Below are positions 1 through 7,747 of a stretch of DNA of 64,000 nt, piece after piece. The translations under genes and the position numbers were made by a program. Every line of letters starts with the position of its first letter. The stretch's first letter is position 1. The notes under the pieces are model-generated. The model was not told the origin of the DNA. It worked only from the letters and a program-made list of their open reading frames with translations, and did no database searches. This DNA comes from Devosia nitrariae (GTDB lineage Bacteria > Pseudomonadota > Alphaproteobacteria > Rhizobiales > Devosiaceae): contig NZ_BSNS01000024.1 of NCBI RefSeq assembly GCF_030160115.1, forward strand, positions 1-64,000, written 5' to 3'.

Positions 1-3
1 CAT
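1..3 (-). CDS. Start codon of a divergent gene leaving the window
   Basis: A CAT at positions 1-3 reads ATG on the minus strand. It is preceded on that strand by a strong Shine-Dalgarno, GGGGAGG, about 6 bases upstream (positions 10-16). The gene would be divergent from the SRPBCC gene at 69. A regulator such as an ArsR-type repressor is a common neighbour of AHSA1-type SRPBCC genes, but nothing of the coding sequence is visible, so the product is unknown. Confidence 0.35.
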
Positions 4-18
4 GCGACACCTCCCCAT

Positions 19-34
19 CCTCTCAGATTAGAGG
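19..34. promoter_or_regulatory. Inverted repeat CCTCT-N6-AGAGG, possible operator
   Basis: A five-base inverted repeat with a six-base spacer sits between the divergent start at 1-3 and the SRPBCC gene at 69. Its placement between divergent genes suits a repressor site. It is short and could occur by chance. Its right arm doubles as a Shine-Dalgarno for the ATG at 42. Confidence 0.25.
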
Positions 35-68
35 TGTTGCGATGACCGGTTGAACTCACCAGGCCACG

Positions 69-458
69 ATGGCCATTCACCAGGAAGTCACCATCCCCGC
101 CAGCCCCGCCGCCGTCTACGAGGCGCTGACCAATTCGGAAAAGTTCGCCGCCATGACCGGCGGGCGCAGCGCCGATATCTCGACCGAAGAGGGCGGCTCG
201 TTCGCAATGTTCGGCGGGGACATCGGCGGGCGCAATGTCGAGCTGGTGCCGGGCAAACGGGTCGTGCAGGCCTGGCGCCCCAAGCGCTGGCCAGAGGGGC
301 TCTATTCGCTGGTTTCCTTCAATCTCAGCCAGGACGGGGCGGGAACGAAGCTGGTGTTCGATCAGGTCGGGTATCCCGAAGAGGACCATGCCATGCTCGA
401 TGGCGGATGGGCGATGATGTACTGGCAGCCGATGAGCGAACTTCTCGCAGGCAAGTAG
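69..458 (+). CDS. SRPBCC (AHSA1-like) domain protein
   Basis: The 129-residue product is a single START/Bet v1-like SRPBCC domain. The N-terminal pattern IPASPAAVYEALTNSEKF is the typical first strand and helix, and the C-terminal helix follows a tryptophan-rich stretch. The fold forms a hydrophobic ligand pocket; AHSA1-type members are small cytoplasmic proteins of mostly unknown ligand. An ATG at 42 in the same frame has the better ribosome site but meets TGA after three codons (ATG ACC GGT TGA), so the ATG at 69, with only a weak Shine-Dalgarno, is taken as the start. It ends 7 bp from the convergent YcjF-like gene. A second, divergent SRPBCC protein lies at 5204. Confidence 0.8.
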   Translation: MAIHQEVTIPASPAAVYEALTNSEKFAAMTGGRSADISTEEGGSFAMFGGDIGGRNVELVPGKRVVQAWRPKRWPEGLYSLVSFNLSQDGAGTKLVFDQVGYPEEDHAMLDGGWAMMYWQPMSELLAGK

Positions 459-465
459 CAGCCCG

Positions 466-1482
466 TTAGTTCTCTCGCGTAGCCTGCGTGACGTTGGCGA
501 GCTCGCCGAGAAAATCGCGTACCACCGGCTGCGGCAGTACCGCGAATGGCAGGGGGCGCACCACCCGCATGGCGGCGATGCCGACGCGCACGGTCATCAG
601 GCCGTTGACGACGCCTTCACCGAGCCGCGCCGAGAGCCTGGCGGCAAGCCCTTGACCGATGAGTTGCTCCACCACGCCGTCGGTCAGCACCAATCCGCCG
701 GTGACCGCAAGGTGAGCAAGGATAGCGCCCGCAAGGCGCCAATAGCCAAAGAAGCCGGGGCGTGCGCCATAGAGCCGGGCGATGGCGCCGGCCAACCGCA
801 CGCTCTCGTAGATGACGAAGGCGATATCGATTAGTGCGCGTGGCGAGACCGCGGTCACCAGCGCCACGCGTCGAGCCGAGGCGGCGGTCAGGGTTCTGGC
901 GCGCGCATCGAGCGGGGCCATCAGCGTGCGTTCGGCGAGATGAACCTGCTCGGCTCCGTCGAGCATGTGGGAGGCATGTTCGGCGAGTAACCGGCGGGCG
1001 CGAGCGAGATCGGCGCGGTGGGCATAGACGGCGTCGAGTCCGGCAAGCACCGCCTTGGCCTTGGCAGGGCGATCCGTGGCGAGAGCGTCAGCCGCTTCTG
1101 CCTTGAGGCGGTCGAGGGCGGAGAGGCGACGAAGCGCGGCGATCTCTCGGATGACGAGCGCAAGCACAGCGACGAGGAAGGCGGCGAGGGCGGCAAGGCC
1201 GGCCCAGCCCAGCCACTCGTAGCGGGCAAAGAGATCCCGTATCAGCCTTTCGAAGGCAAGCGAGAGGCCCAGCGAAACCAGGATGCCGCCCGTGGTCCAG
1301 AACATGCGACCCACCCAGCTCATCCGCCGGGGTGGAGGCGAGACGAGGTCGTCCTGCGGGGGAGGAGCCTCGAACTGTGCGTCCCTGATGGTCACCGCAT
1401 CGGGCGTGAAAGCGCGTGGCGCGCGCACGGCTTCGGGAATGTCCTTTGCAGGCGCGACGGGCCGGGCGACGGGGCGCTTCAT
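466..1482 (-). CDS. YcjF/TIGR01620-type membrane protein (DUF697)
   Basis: The 338-residue product has a charged, proline-rich N-terminus, two adjacent transmembrane segments at about residues 58-110 (GMFWTTGG... and WAGLAALAAFLVAVLALVI), and a C-terminal hydrophobic DUF697-type region. This matches the inner-membrane YcjF/TIGR01620 family, which in gammaproteobacteria is paired with YcjX and responds to envelope or heat stress. Its ATG overlaps the stop of the upstream YcjX gene by four bases, so the two are translationally coupled. Molecular function is unknown. Confidence 0.8.
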   Translation of the reverse strand: MKRPVARPVAPAKDIPEAVRAPRAFTPDAVTIRDAQFEAPPPQDDLVSPPPRRMSWVGRMFWTTGGILVSLGLSLAFERLIRDLFARYEWLGWAGLAALAAFLVAVLALVIREIAALRRLSALDRLKAEAADALATDRPAKAKAVLAGLDAVYAHRADLARARRLLAEHASHMLDGAEQVHLAERTLMAPLDARARTLTAASARRVALVTAVSPRALIDIAFVIYESVRLAGAIARLYGARPGFFGYWRLAGAILAHLAVTGGLVLTDGVVEQLIGQGLAARLSARLGEGVVNGLMTVRVGIAAMRVVRPLPFAVLPQPVVRDFLGELANVTQATREN

Positions 1483-2933
1483 TTCAGCCAGTCTCCGATG
1501 AGATAGTCGATGGCGCGGTCGAAGCGGATGTGGGGGAGCACAGGGTCTCCCGAGGCGTTGCGCTCCAGATCGCGCGGCGGGGTGAAGCGCAGGAAACTGA
1601 ATGCGAGCGGCTTGCCAGCCTCGAAAACCGATTCCGGGTCGTCCGGCAAGTCACCGGGAAACAGGGCGATTTCGGTCCTGCCGTCATAGACTGTGCCGTC
1701 GAGTTCCTGCCCCTCGACAGGCGTACCGACGATGGTGGACAGGGTCTCGCCGCGTTCCTCGATGGTGCCTTCGCGGGTCGCGCGGACCGCGGCGATGGCG
1801 AGCGATTTCGTCTCGGCCCCGGCGAATTTGGCGCGCCGGGCGGCGTTGGCGAGCAGCCGGTTGAGGATCGTTTCCAGCCGGTCGTGGCTGGTGTGATGCA
1901 GATGGTCGGCCTTGGTCGCGGCAAAAAGGATGCGGTCGATCCGGCGCGAGATGAGCTTGGCGATCGGATTGCTCTCGCCCTGGCGGAAACAGGCGAGGAC
2001 CGAGGTCAGCGCCGTTTCGAGATCGGCGACGGCCGCCGGTCCGGCGTTGAGGGCGCGCAACGCATCGACCAGCACCACCTGCCGGTCGAGCCGGGCGAAA
2101 TGGTCGCGAAAGAATGGCCGTACCACCTTGTCCTTATAGGCCTCGTATCGGTGCGCGAGCATGGCATGGAGGCTCGAGGAGCGCATGGTGTGATCCTGCG
2201 GGGGCAGGGGCGCGAAGGTCAGGACCGGCGAGCCCTCGAGGTCTCCGGGCAGGAGGAAGCGGCCGGGCGGGAGAGTTGAAAGGGCGCGACCATCCTCGCG
2301 GCTCGATCGCAGATATTGGGTGAATGCACCGGCGAGCGCTTCGGCGTCGAGGTCGTTGGCGTCCTTGGCAGGGTCGACGCCGCCGAGGATGTCAAGGAAG
2401 GGCTTGGCCTCGCTTGCCGAAGCGGGGCGGGAGGCGCGCTCCAAGGCCTCGCGGCTCCATTCGGCATAGCTCAGCGAAAGAAGGGGCAGGTCGAGGAGCC
2501 ACTCGCCCGGATAGTCGACGATATCGAGGTTGAGGGTCGCCGGGCCGGTCATGCCCGAAAGCCAGCGGTTGGACTGATATTTGAGGACCAGGCGCAATTG
2601 CGAGATGCGGCGGGTGCTTTCCGGCCAGGCGGACGGTTTGCCGGTCAGGGCCGCCAGATGCTGCTCATAGGCAAAGCGCGGGATGGTTGCGTCGGGGTAC
2701 TCGGCGAGTCTGGCGCCGATGAAGCGGCCTTCGGTGAGGGGCGCGAAGCCCGGCAGGCGTCCGCCCGTCAACAGGTTGTGGACGAGGGCGGTGATGAAGA
2801 TGGTCTTGCCGGCACGCGAGAGGCCCGTGACGCCCAGCCGCAGGGTCGGGGTAAAGGTGCCGGTCGCCGCATCGGCGAAATTGGCCAGCGCAATGCCCAG
2901 TTCGTCGACGATGGTGGTTGGCGATTGCGGCAA
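1479..2933 (-). CDS. YcjX-family GTP/ATP-binding protein
   Basis: The product (484 residues from this start) carries an N-terminal P-loop GLSRAGKT within RLGVTGLSRAGKTIFITALVHN, the signature of the YcjX/DUF463 family of stress-associated NTPases, followed by DIVDYPGEWLLDLPLL, which looks like the G-domain switch motif. The pair with the membrane protein downstream is conserved. I chose the TTG at 2933 because GAGGAG lies six bases upstream; an in-frame TTG at 2984 would add 17 residues that are not family-like. No ATG is available. Substrate and physiological role are not established. Confidence 0.85.
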   Translation of the reverse strand: MPQSPTTIVDELGIALANFADAATGTFTPTLRLGVTGLSRAGKTIFITALVHNLLTGGRLPGFAPLTEGRFIGARLAEYPDATIPRFAYEQHLAALTGKPSAWPESTRRISQLRLVLKYQSNRWLSGMTGPATLNLDIVDYPGEWLLDLPLLSLSYAEWSREALERASRPASASEAKPFLDILGGVDPAKDANDLDAEALAGAFTQYLRSSREDGRALSTLPPGRFLLPGDLEGSPVLTFAPLPPQDHTMRSSSLHAMLAHRYEAYKDKVVRPFFRDHFARLDRQVVLVDALRALNAGPAAVADLETALTSVLACFRQGESNPIAKLISRRIDRILFAATKADHLHHTSHDRLETILNRLLANAARRAKFAGAETKSLAIAAVRATREGTIEERGETLSTIVGTPVEGQELDGTVYDGRTEIALFPGDLPDDPESVFEAGKPLAFSFLRFTPPRDLERNASGDPVLPHIRFDRAIDYLIGDWLK

Positions 2934-3008
2934 ACGCGTCTCCTCAAGCGCTGAAGAACGTAGGGGCAATCGCAGCAATTGCAAGGCGGTAGCCGCTGGG
3001 CACTCGCT

Positions 3009-3048
3009 GTGTCATGCAACTGTCATCATCCGGTCATCGGCCTGTGAC
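3009..3048 (+). promoter_or_regulatory. Pho box: four 7-bp repeats at 11-bp pitch
   Basis: Four repeats stand exactly 11 bp apart: GTGTCAT at 3009, CTGTCAT at 3020, CGGTCAT at 3031 and CTGTGAC at 3042. This is the geometry of PhoB binding sites (CTGTCAT repeats with 4-bp spacers). It lies 70-110 bp upstream of the PhoX-type phosphatase start at 3118 and points towards it, so PhoB-dependent induction by phosphate starvation is a strong inference. Confidence 0.8.
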
Positions 3049-3117
3049 CGCACCCTCCTAGACCTTGGAATGGCTCTAATCTTTCAAAGCCTTTCCATGC
3101 TGTTGAGGAGCACGATC

Positions 3118-5100
3118 ATGAACGAGCACCCCATTTTCAAGACATCGCAACTCGAATTCGCCGACGCCGAGCCCTGCAACCCCACCGCCAATCCCACCAT
3201 GGGCGAGATCATCTCCGCCCGCTTCTCGCGCCGCGGCTTCCTCAAGGGCTCGCTAGCGGTCTCGGCGATTGCGGCGACGGTCAGCCCGCTGGCTTTAATG
3301 CAGGCGCAAGAGGCCAGGGCCGAGGAAGGCGGTTCAGCTTTCTCGTTCACAGAGATCGAGGCGGGCGTCGACGAGACGCATCACGTGGCCGAGGGCTACG
3401 ATGCAGACATCCTGCTGCGCTGGGGCGATGCGGTACTGCCCAATGCGCCCGAGTTCGACCCGGCCAACCAGACAGCCGAGGCGCAGGCCATGCAGTTCGG
3501 CTACAACAACGATTATGTCGGTTTCATTCCGCTCGACGGCTCGAGCACGCACGGCTTGCTGGTCGTCAATCACGAATACACCAACCCGCACCTGATGTTC
3601 CCGGGCCTGGTGACCCTGGCCGAGGGCGAAATGACCCTGGAGCCGCTGGGCAAGGAGCAGGTCGACGTCGAGATGATGGCCCATGGCGGCACCATCGTCG
3701 AAATCGAGAAGGTCGACGGCAAGTGGCGCGTCGTCCCGGATGGCCAGTACAACCGCCGGATCACGGCAATGACCGAAATGGAGATCACCGGCCCGGCCGC
3801 CGGCCACGACCGCCTGAAGACCACTGCCGATCCCGCCGGCACCAAAGTGCTGGGGACGCTCAACGACTGCGCTGGGGGCGTGACCCCTTGGGGCACCTAC
3901 GTCATGGCCGAGGAGAACTTCCACGGCTATTTCGGCGGTGAGCTGCCGGCCGACCACAAGGAGGCGGCCAACTACGAACGCTATGGCGTGCCCGAAGGCT
4001 CCTACGAGTGGGCGAACTTTCACGACCGGTTCGACGTCTCCAAGGAGCCGAACGAGCCTAATCGCTTCGGCTACATCGTCGAGGTCGACCCGATGGACCC
4101 GACCTCGGTGCCCAAGAAGCGTACTGCGCTCGGCCGCTTCAAGCATGAAGGCGCCGAGTCGATCGTTAACAACGACGGACGGGTAGTGTTCTATCTCGGC
4201 GACGACGAACGCTTCGACTATGTCTACAAGTTCGTCACCACCGGCACCTACAACCCGGACGACCGCGCCGCCAACATGGACCTGCTCGACGACGGCACGC
4301 TTTACGTTGCCAAATTCGCCGAGGACGGCTCGATGGAATGGATGCCGCTCGTCCACGGCGAGGGGCCGCTGACGGCAGAGAACGGCTTCGAGAGCCAGGC
4401 CGACATCTCGATCGAGACGCGCCGGGCCGCCGACCTGCTGGGTGCCACCAAGATGGACCGGCCCGAGGATATCCAGCCCAACGGGACCAACGGCAAGGTC
4501 TACGTGATGCTGACCAACAATACCCGGCGCACGGCCGAACAAGTGGACATGGCCAATCCACGTGCCGAGAACGCCTTCGGCCATATCATCGAGATTGCCG
4601 AAACGGACGGGAATTTTGCCGCCACCACCGGCACCTGGGAAGTGCTGCTGCAATGCGGCGACCCCTCGGTGGCTGAAGTCGGCGCGACCTTCTCGACCGA
4701 CACCACTGTCAACGGCTGGTTCGGCATGCCCGACAACTGTGCCGTCGACAGTGAGGGCCGGCTGTGGGTCTCGACCGACGGCAACAGCCCCTCGGCCACC
4801 GGCCGTACCGACGGCCTCTGGGCGGTCGACACTGAAGGGGCGGCGCGGGCGACCTCCAAGCTCTTCTTCCGGGTGCCGGTCGGCGCTGAGATGTGCGGCC
4901 CGGTGTTCACACCGGATAGCGAGACCCTCTTCCTTGCCGTCCAGCACCCGGCAGACGGCGGCGACGACTGGGAGGGCTTCGGGCGGGTCTCCTATTACGA
5001 GGACCTGTCGACTCGCTGGCCGGATTTCGACGAGAATCTGCCAGTGCGTCCGTCGGTCGTGGTCGTCACCAAGCAGGGCGGCGGCAAGATCGCGGTCTGA
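3118..5100 (+). CDS. phoX: PhoX-family (DUF839) Tat-exported phosphatase
   Basis: The 660-residue product has a twin-arginine signal at residues 37-45 (SRRGFLKGS) followed by a hydrophobic segment ending near AQEARA, so a folded metalloenzyme is exported by Tat. The mature part is a DUF839/PhoX beta-propeller; the stretch CAGGVTPWGTYVMAEEN is typical of the family, whose characterised members are calcium- and iron-dependent alkaline phosphatases that release phosphate from phosphomonoesters. The ATG at 3118 has GAGGAG nine bases upstream. A four-repeat Pho box precedes it and a terminator hairpin follows. Some DUF839 proteins have lost activity; the Pho box argues for a genuine phosphate-scavenging role here. 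Confidence 0.88.
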   Translation: MNEHPIFKTSQLEFADAEPCNPTANPTMGEIISARFSRRGFLKGSLAVSAIAATVSPLALMQAQEARAEEGGSAFSFTEIEAGVDETHHVAEGYDADILLRWGDAVLPNAPEFDPANQTAEAQAMQFGYNNDYVGFIPLDGSSTHGLLVVNHEYTNPHLMFPGLVTLAEGEMTLEPLGKEQVDVEMMAHGGTIVEIEKVDGKWRVVPDGQYNRRITAMTEMEITGPAAGHDRLKTTADPAGTKVLGTLNDCAGGVTPWGTYVMAEENFHGYFGGELPADHKEAANYERYGVPEGSYEWANFHDRFDVSKEPNEPNRFGYIVEVDPMDPTSVPKKRTALGRFKHEGAESIVNNDGRVVFYLGDDERFDYVYKFVTTGTYNPDDRAANMDLLDDGTLYVAKFAEDGSMEWMPLVHGEGPLTAENGFESQADISIETRRAADLLGATKMDRPEDIQPNGTNGKVYVMLTNNTRRTAEQVDMANPRAENAFGHIIEIAETDGNFAATTGTWEVLLQCGDPSVAEVGATFSTDTTVNGWFGMPDNCAVDSEGRLWVSTDGNSPSATGRTDGLWAVDTEGAARATSKLFFRVPVGAEMCGPVFTPDSETLFLAVQHPADGGDDWEGFGRVSYYEDLSTRWPDFDENLPVRPSVVVVTKQGGGKIAV

Positions 5101-5123
5101 GCAACAACGAACAGCGAGTATTG

Positions 5124-5152
5124 GGGCCGGCTCCGATGGAGCCGGTCTTTTC
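5124..5152 (+). terminator. Rho-independent terminator after phoX
   Basis: An 8-bp stem CCGGCTCC / GGAGCCGG (5127-5134, 5138-5145) with a GAT loop is followed by TCTTTTCC. Extra outer pairs extend the stem. It separates phoX from the next gene. Confidence 0.7.
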
Positions 5153-5203
5153 CGGAACGGCGGGGGGTGCGGGACGTTCTTTCGGCACGAAAGGAGTTCC
5201 ATC

Positions 5204-5641
5204 ATGGACAAGCCCGTTGTTGAAGTCGATACGACGATCGCTGCCGATCCGGGAGCCGTTTGGGCGGCGATGACGGCAAGGCAATCGGCGATGTTTCCGG
5301 GCACCACCGTCGAGACAGACTGGGTGGTCGGCCACCCCATCACGTTCTCGGGCGAATGGAACGGCAAGCCCTTCAAGGATCGCGGCGAAATCGAGAGCGT
5401 CGAGGAGGGCAGGGAACTGAGCTTCACCCATTGGAGCGAGCTCTCTGGTCAGCCGGATCGGCCCGAAAACTACCACGTCGTGCGCTATCGGCTCGACCCG
5501 CAGGGCGATAGGACCAAGGTATCCCTGGCTCAGTTCAATCGCGGTAGCAAGACCGATATCGATGCCGGGACGAGGGCCGACTACGAGAAGAATTGGAGGA
5601 TGATGCTCGACAGTCTCAAGAACGCCGTCGAGAAACATTGA
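5204..5641 (+). CDS. SRPBCC-family protein
   Basis: The 145-residue product starts with the SRPBCC pattern VEVDTTIAADPGAVWAAMT and ends with a long helix ending DYEKNWRMMLDSLKNAVEKH, the usual lid helix of Bet v1-like folds. A lipid or other hydrophobic ligand is likely but unknown. The ATG at 5204 follows AAGGAG by eight bases. The gene stands alone between two terminator hairpins, so it is probably transcribed by itself. Confidence 0.8.
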   Translation: MDKPVVEVDTTIAADPGAVWAAMTARQSAMFPGTTVETDWVVGHPITFSGEWNGKPFKDRGEIESVEEGRELSFTHWSELSGQPDRPENYHVVRYRLDPQGDRTKVSLAQFNRGSKTDIDAGTRADYEKNWRMMLDSLKNAVEKH

Positions 5642-5668
5642 GGGCGCCGAAGCGCCCTCGTTGTTGTT
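5641..5668. terminator. Terminator between convergent SRPBCC gene and metA
   Basis: A perfect 7-bp stem AGGGCGC / GCGCCCT (5641-5647, 5652-5658) with a CGAA tetraloop begins on the last base of the stop codon of the SRPBCC gene and is followed by CGTTGTTGTT. It lies between convergent genes. Confidence 0.7.
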
Positions 5669-6578
5669 ACTCGCCGATCTGCTCCAGCTCGAACGGTGTC
5701 GTCTGGTAGATCACATTGATCCAGTTCTGGAAGAGAAGGAAGGCGTGGCTGCGCCAGCGGTTCTCCGGCACTTGGGCAGGATCGTCATTCGGGAAGAGAT
5801 TGACGGGAGGAGGGGTGCCGAGCGCAGCCTTCTGGTCGCGCTCGTATTCGTCGGCGAGGGACCGATTGTCGTATTCGAGGTGATTGAGCATGTGTACGGC
5901 CCGGTGCTTGGGGTCGTCGAGCATACACAGCCCTACTTCAGGGCTGTCGATCAGCACCTCGAGGTCAGGCGACAAACTCTCGCGTTCGATATCATTGTAG
6001 CGAGAGACGGGGACGGCGAGGTCATCGGAGAAACCACGCAGGTACGGCGAAGCGGGCTTGACCACCTTATGGCGGTAAACGCCGAAGGCTTTCTTTTCCA
6101 TGCGGTAGCGGCGGGCGCCGTGGAAGTGGTGCAGAGCCGCCTGCGCACCCCAACAGATGAACATGGTGTGGTGCACGTGGGTCTGGGTCCAGTTCAGGAT
6201 ATCGATCATTTCCGGCCAGTAGCGCACCTCCTCGAACGGGAGGTTGGCGATGGGCGCACCGGTGACGATGAACCCGTCGAACTTCTGGCGCCGAACCTCT
6301 TCCCAGGTTCGGTAGAAGGTCTTGAGGTAGTCCTCGGGCGTGTTCTTGGACTTATGGTCGGTGACGCGCACCAGCGTCAGGTCGACCTGTAGGGGAGTTG
6401 CGCCGATCAGCCGGGTGAACTGGGTCTCGGTGCGCTCCTTGTTGGGCATAAGGTTCAAGAGCCCGATCTGGAGCGGGCGGATATCCTGCCGGGCGGCTCT
6501 GGTCGAATCCATCACCACGATCCCCTCGCGCTCGAGGGTCTTGTGGGCGGGCAGGTGGTCGGGAATACGGATGGGCAT
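5667..6578 (-). CDS. metA: Homoserine O-acyltransferase, MetA type
   Basis: The product, 303 residues from the ATG at 6578, matches full-length MetA throughout (IPDHLPA..., LLNLMPNK, TGAP, catalytic Cys142 in FICWGAQAA, His in MLNHLEYD). It activates homoserine with an acyl group from acyl-CoA, the first committed step of methionine synthesis. Position 111, which distinguishes succinyl-CoA users (Gly in E. coli) from acetyl-CoA users (Glu in Bacillus cereus), is Ala here, so the acyl donor cannot be read from this residue. I chose the ATG with GAAAGAGGG upstream; a longer frame adds 16 non-conserved residues. I saw no SAM riboswitch in the 59-bp leader. Confidence 0.92.
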   Translation of the reverse strand: MPIRIPDHLPAHKTLEREGIVVMDSTRAARQDIRPLQIGLLNLMPNKERTETQFTRLIGATPLQVDLTLVRVTDHKSKNTPEDYLKTFYRTWEEVRRQKFDGFIVTGAPIANLPFEEVRYWPEMIDILNWTQTHVHHTMFICWGAQAALHHFHGARRYRMEKKAFGVYRHKVVKPASPYLRGFSDDLAVPVSRYNDIERESLSPDLEVLIDSPEVGLCMLDDPKHRAVHMLNHLEYDNRSLADEYERDQKAALGTPPPVNLFPNDDPAQVPENRWRSHAFLLFQNWINVIYQTTPFELEQIGE

Positions 6579-6637
6579 CGGGGCCCTCTTTCGCTGAATG
6601 GAAAAGGGAAATCGAAGTCTGTGCAAAGGCCTTTCGG

Positions 6638-7504
6638 CTATCGCATTCGTCCTTCGATCGCCTTGCCCATCAGTTCGAGGAAATCGGCGCTAGATCTGAC
6701 CCGGGCGAGGTCGGCGGCCTCGACGATATAGCCAAATTTATCTGCGATCGCCTGGTAGCGCGGCAGCCGGTCGTGAAGGAGCGCGGCAAAGCCCCAGGCG
6801 GCAAAGCCGGCCGGATCCACGTCATCGTCCTTTGCGATGCCGTTCATGGCCTTGTACTCGGTCCACTTCTCGATGAGGAATTGCGGCCGGTAATACATCG
6901 GTTTCGGGTTCTTCCTAAAGCGCCGCACGAGCTCGTCGGCGTCCTTGTCTGTCCCCCTTATATAGATCAGCACGGTGTGTTCGGTGAGGGTCTTGATAAC
7001 CGGATCTTCGGGATCGTCATGGTCGACCACCTCGATCAGCGAACCGCCGGTGTCGGCGATGAAGTCCTCATAGCCATAGAGTGCCCGGGCGCGCTCGATG
7101 AAATAGGGAATATCCAAGAGCGCCGAGATCTCGGCAACGCGGTGCTGCTCCTGCCGGCGCTGGTATTCGGCAAAGGGCAGGCCCCCCTTTTTCGGATTTC
7201 CGGGCGTGCCGAGATAGGTCGAGAGCGGCTCGAGATTGCCGAAGGTGATGTTGGACGAGATATAGATCGAGTCCGAACGCAGGAGGTCCGCCAGGAACGG
7301 CACCTTCATGGCTTCGCGCTTGAAATTGTCGACGATGAACTCGCCCATGTGGCGCGTGCCGATGCGATAGTCGACCGAATAGTGGAACCAGCCGTCCTCA
7401 CGCAAGAGATTGCTCAGCCACGTTTTGCCGACGCCGGACATGCCGAACACCGTCACCGCTTGGCGCGGTCTGGCGCGGAACGCGTCTGCACTCTCGAAAA
7501 GCAT
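6638..7504 (-). CDS. P-loop ATPase of unknown function
   Basis: The 288-residue product has a Walker A motif GMSGVGKT at residues 21-28 directly after the first beta strand, so it begins as a P-loop kinase-like fold. DTGGSLIEV and TEHTVLIYIRGTDKDADELVRRF look like the nucleotide and substrate regions of a small-molecule or HPr-type kinase, but no family motif fixes the substrate. The start is the ATG at 7504 with GGAG upstream; a longer frame to 7588 is not convincing. It ends 59 bp before metA on the same strand and may be co-transcribed with it. Confidence 0.65.
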   Translation of the reverse strand: MLFESADAFRARPRQAVTVFGMSGVGKTWLSNLLREDGWFHYSVDYRIGTRHMGEFIVDNFKREAMKVPFLADLLRSDSIYISSNITFGNLEPLSTYLGTPGNPKKGGLPFAEYQRRQEQHRVAEISALLDIPYFIERARALYGYEDFIADTGGSLIEVVDHDDPEDPVIKTLTEHTVLIYIRGTDKDADELVRRFRKNPKPMYYRPQFLIEKWTEYKAMNGIAKDDDVDPAGFAAWGFAALLHDRLPRYQAIADKFGYIVEAADLARVRSSADFLELMGKAIEGRMR

Positions 7505-7582
7505 GGGAAGAACTGCTCCGATCCTCAACCGGCAAGCGTTTAGAGCAAGCGCCCGACCGGCACAAGCAACGCCTTGCCTGCC

Positions 7583-7597
7583 GGGCAAAAAATGCCC
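7583..7597. promoter_or_regulatory. Flagellar palindrome site 1 (flgE)
   Basis: GGGCAA-AAA-ATGCCC, extended to a 17-bp palindrome 7582-7598. Its centre is about 117 bp upstream of the start expected from the sigma-54 promoter at 7680, an enhancer position. It belongs to the family of 15-bp palindromes shared by flagellar intergenic regions in this window. Confidence 0.6.
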
Positions 7598-7679
7598 GCC
7601 TGCAGGTCAGTCTTGCCGCCATGCGGCTGCAAGGGTCGGAGCGAGCGCCGAAAACCCCAGCAAATCCAATGCCCGGCAG

Positions 7680-7696
7680 TTGGCATTCTATTTGCA
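7680..7696 (+). promoter_or_regulatory. Sigma-54 promoter of flgE
   Basis: TTGGCATTCTATTTGCA fits the -24/-12 consensus with the obligatory GG-N10-GC spacing (GG at 7682, GC at 7694). It lies 52 bp before the flgE start. The same -24 heptamer TTGGCAT occurs before flgF and flgI. Confidence 0.75.
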
Positions 7697-7747
7697 CTTA
7701 AATGAGCGAAGGCGCCAAACCAGGCGCAAAAAGTTCGGGAGTTATTC

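Noticed and set aside
3334..5427. 697-codon open frame antisense to phoX
   Set aside because: Same GC-driven shadow; opposite strand carries the PhoX motifs, a Tat signal and a Pho box.
6579..6637. SAM riboswitch in the metA leader
   Set aside because: The leader is only 59 bases and shows neither SAM-II nor SAM-I pattern by eye.
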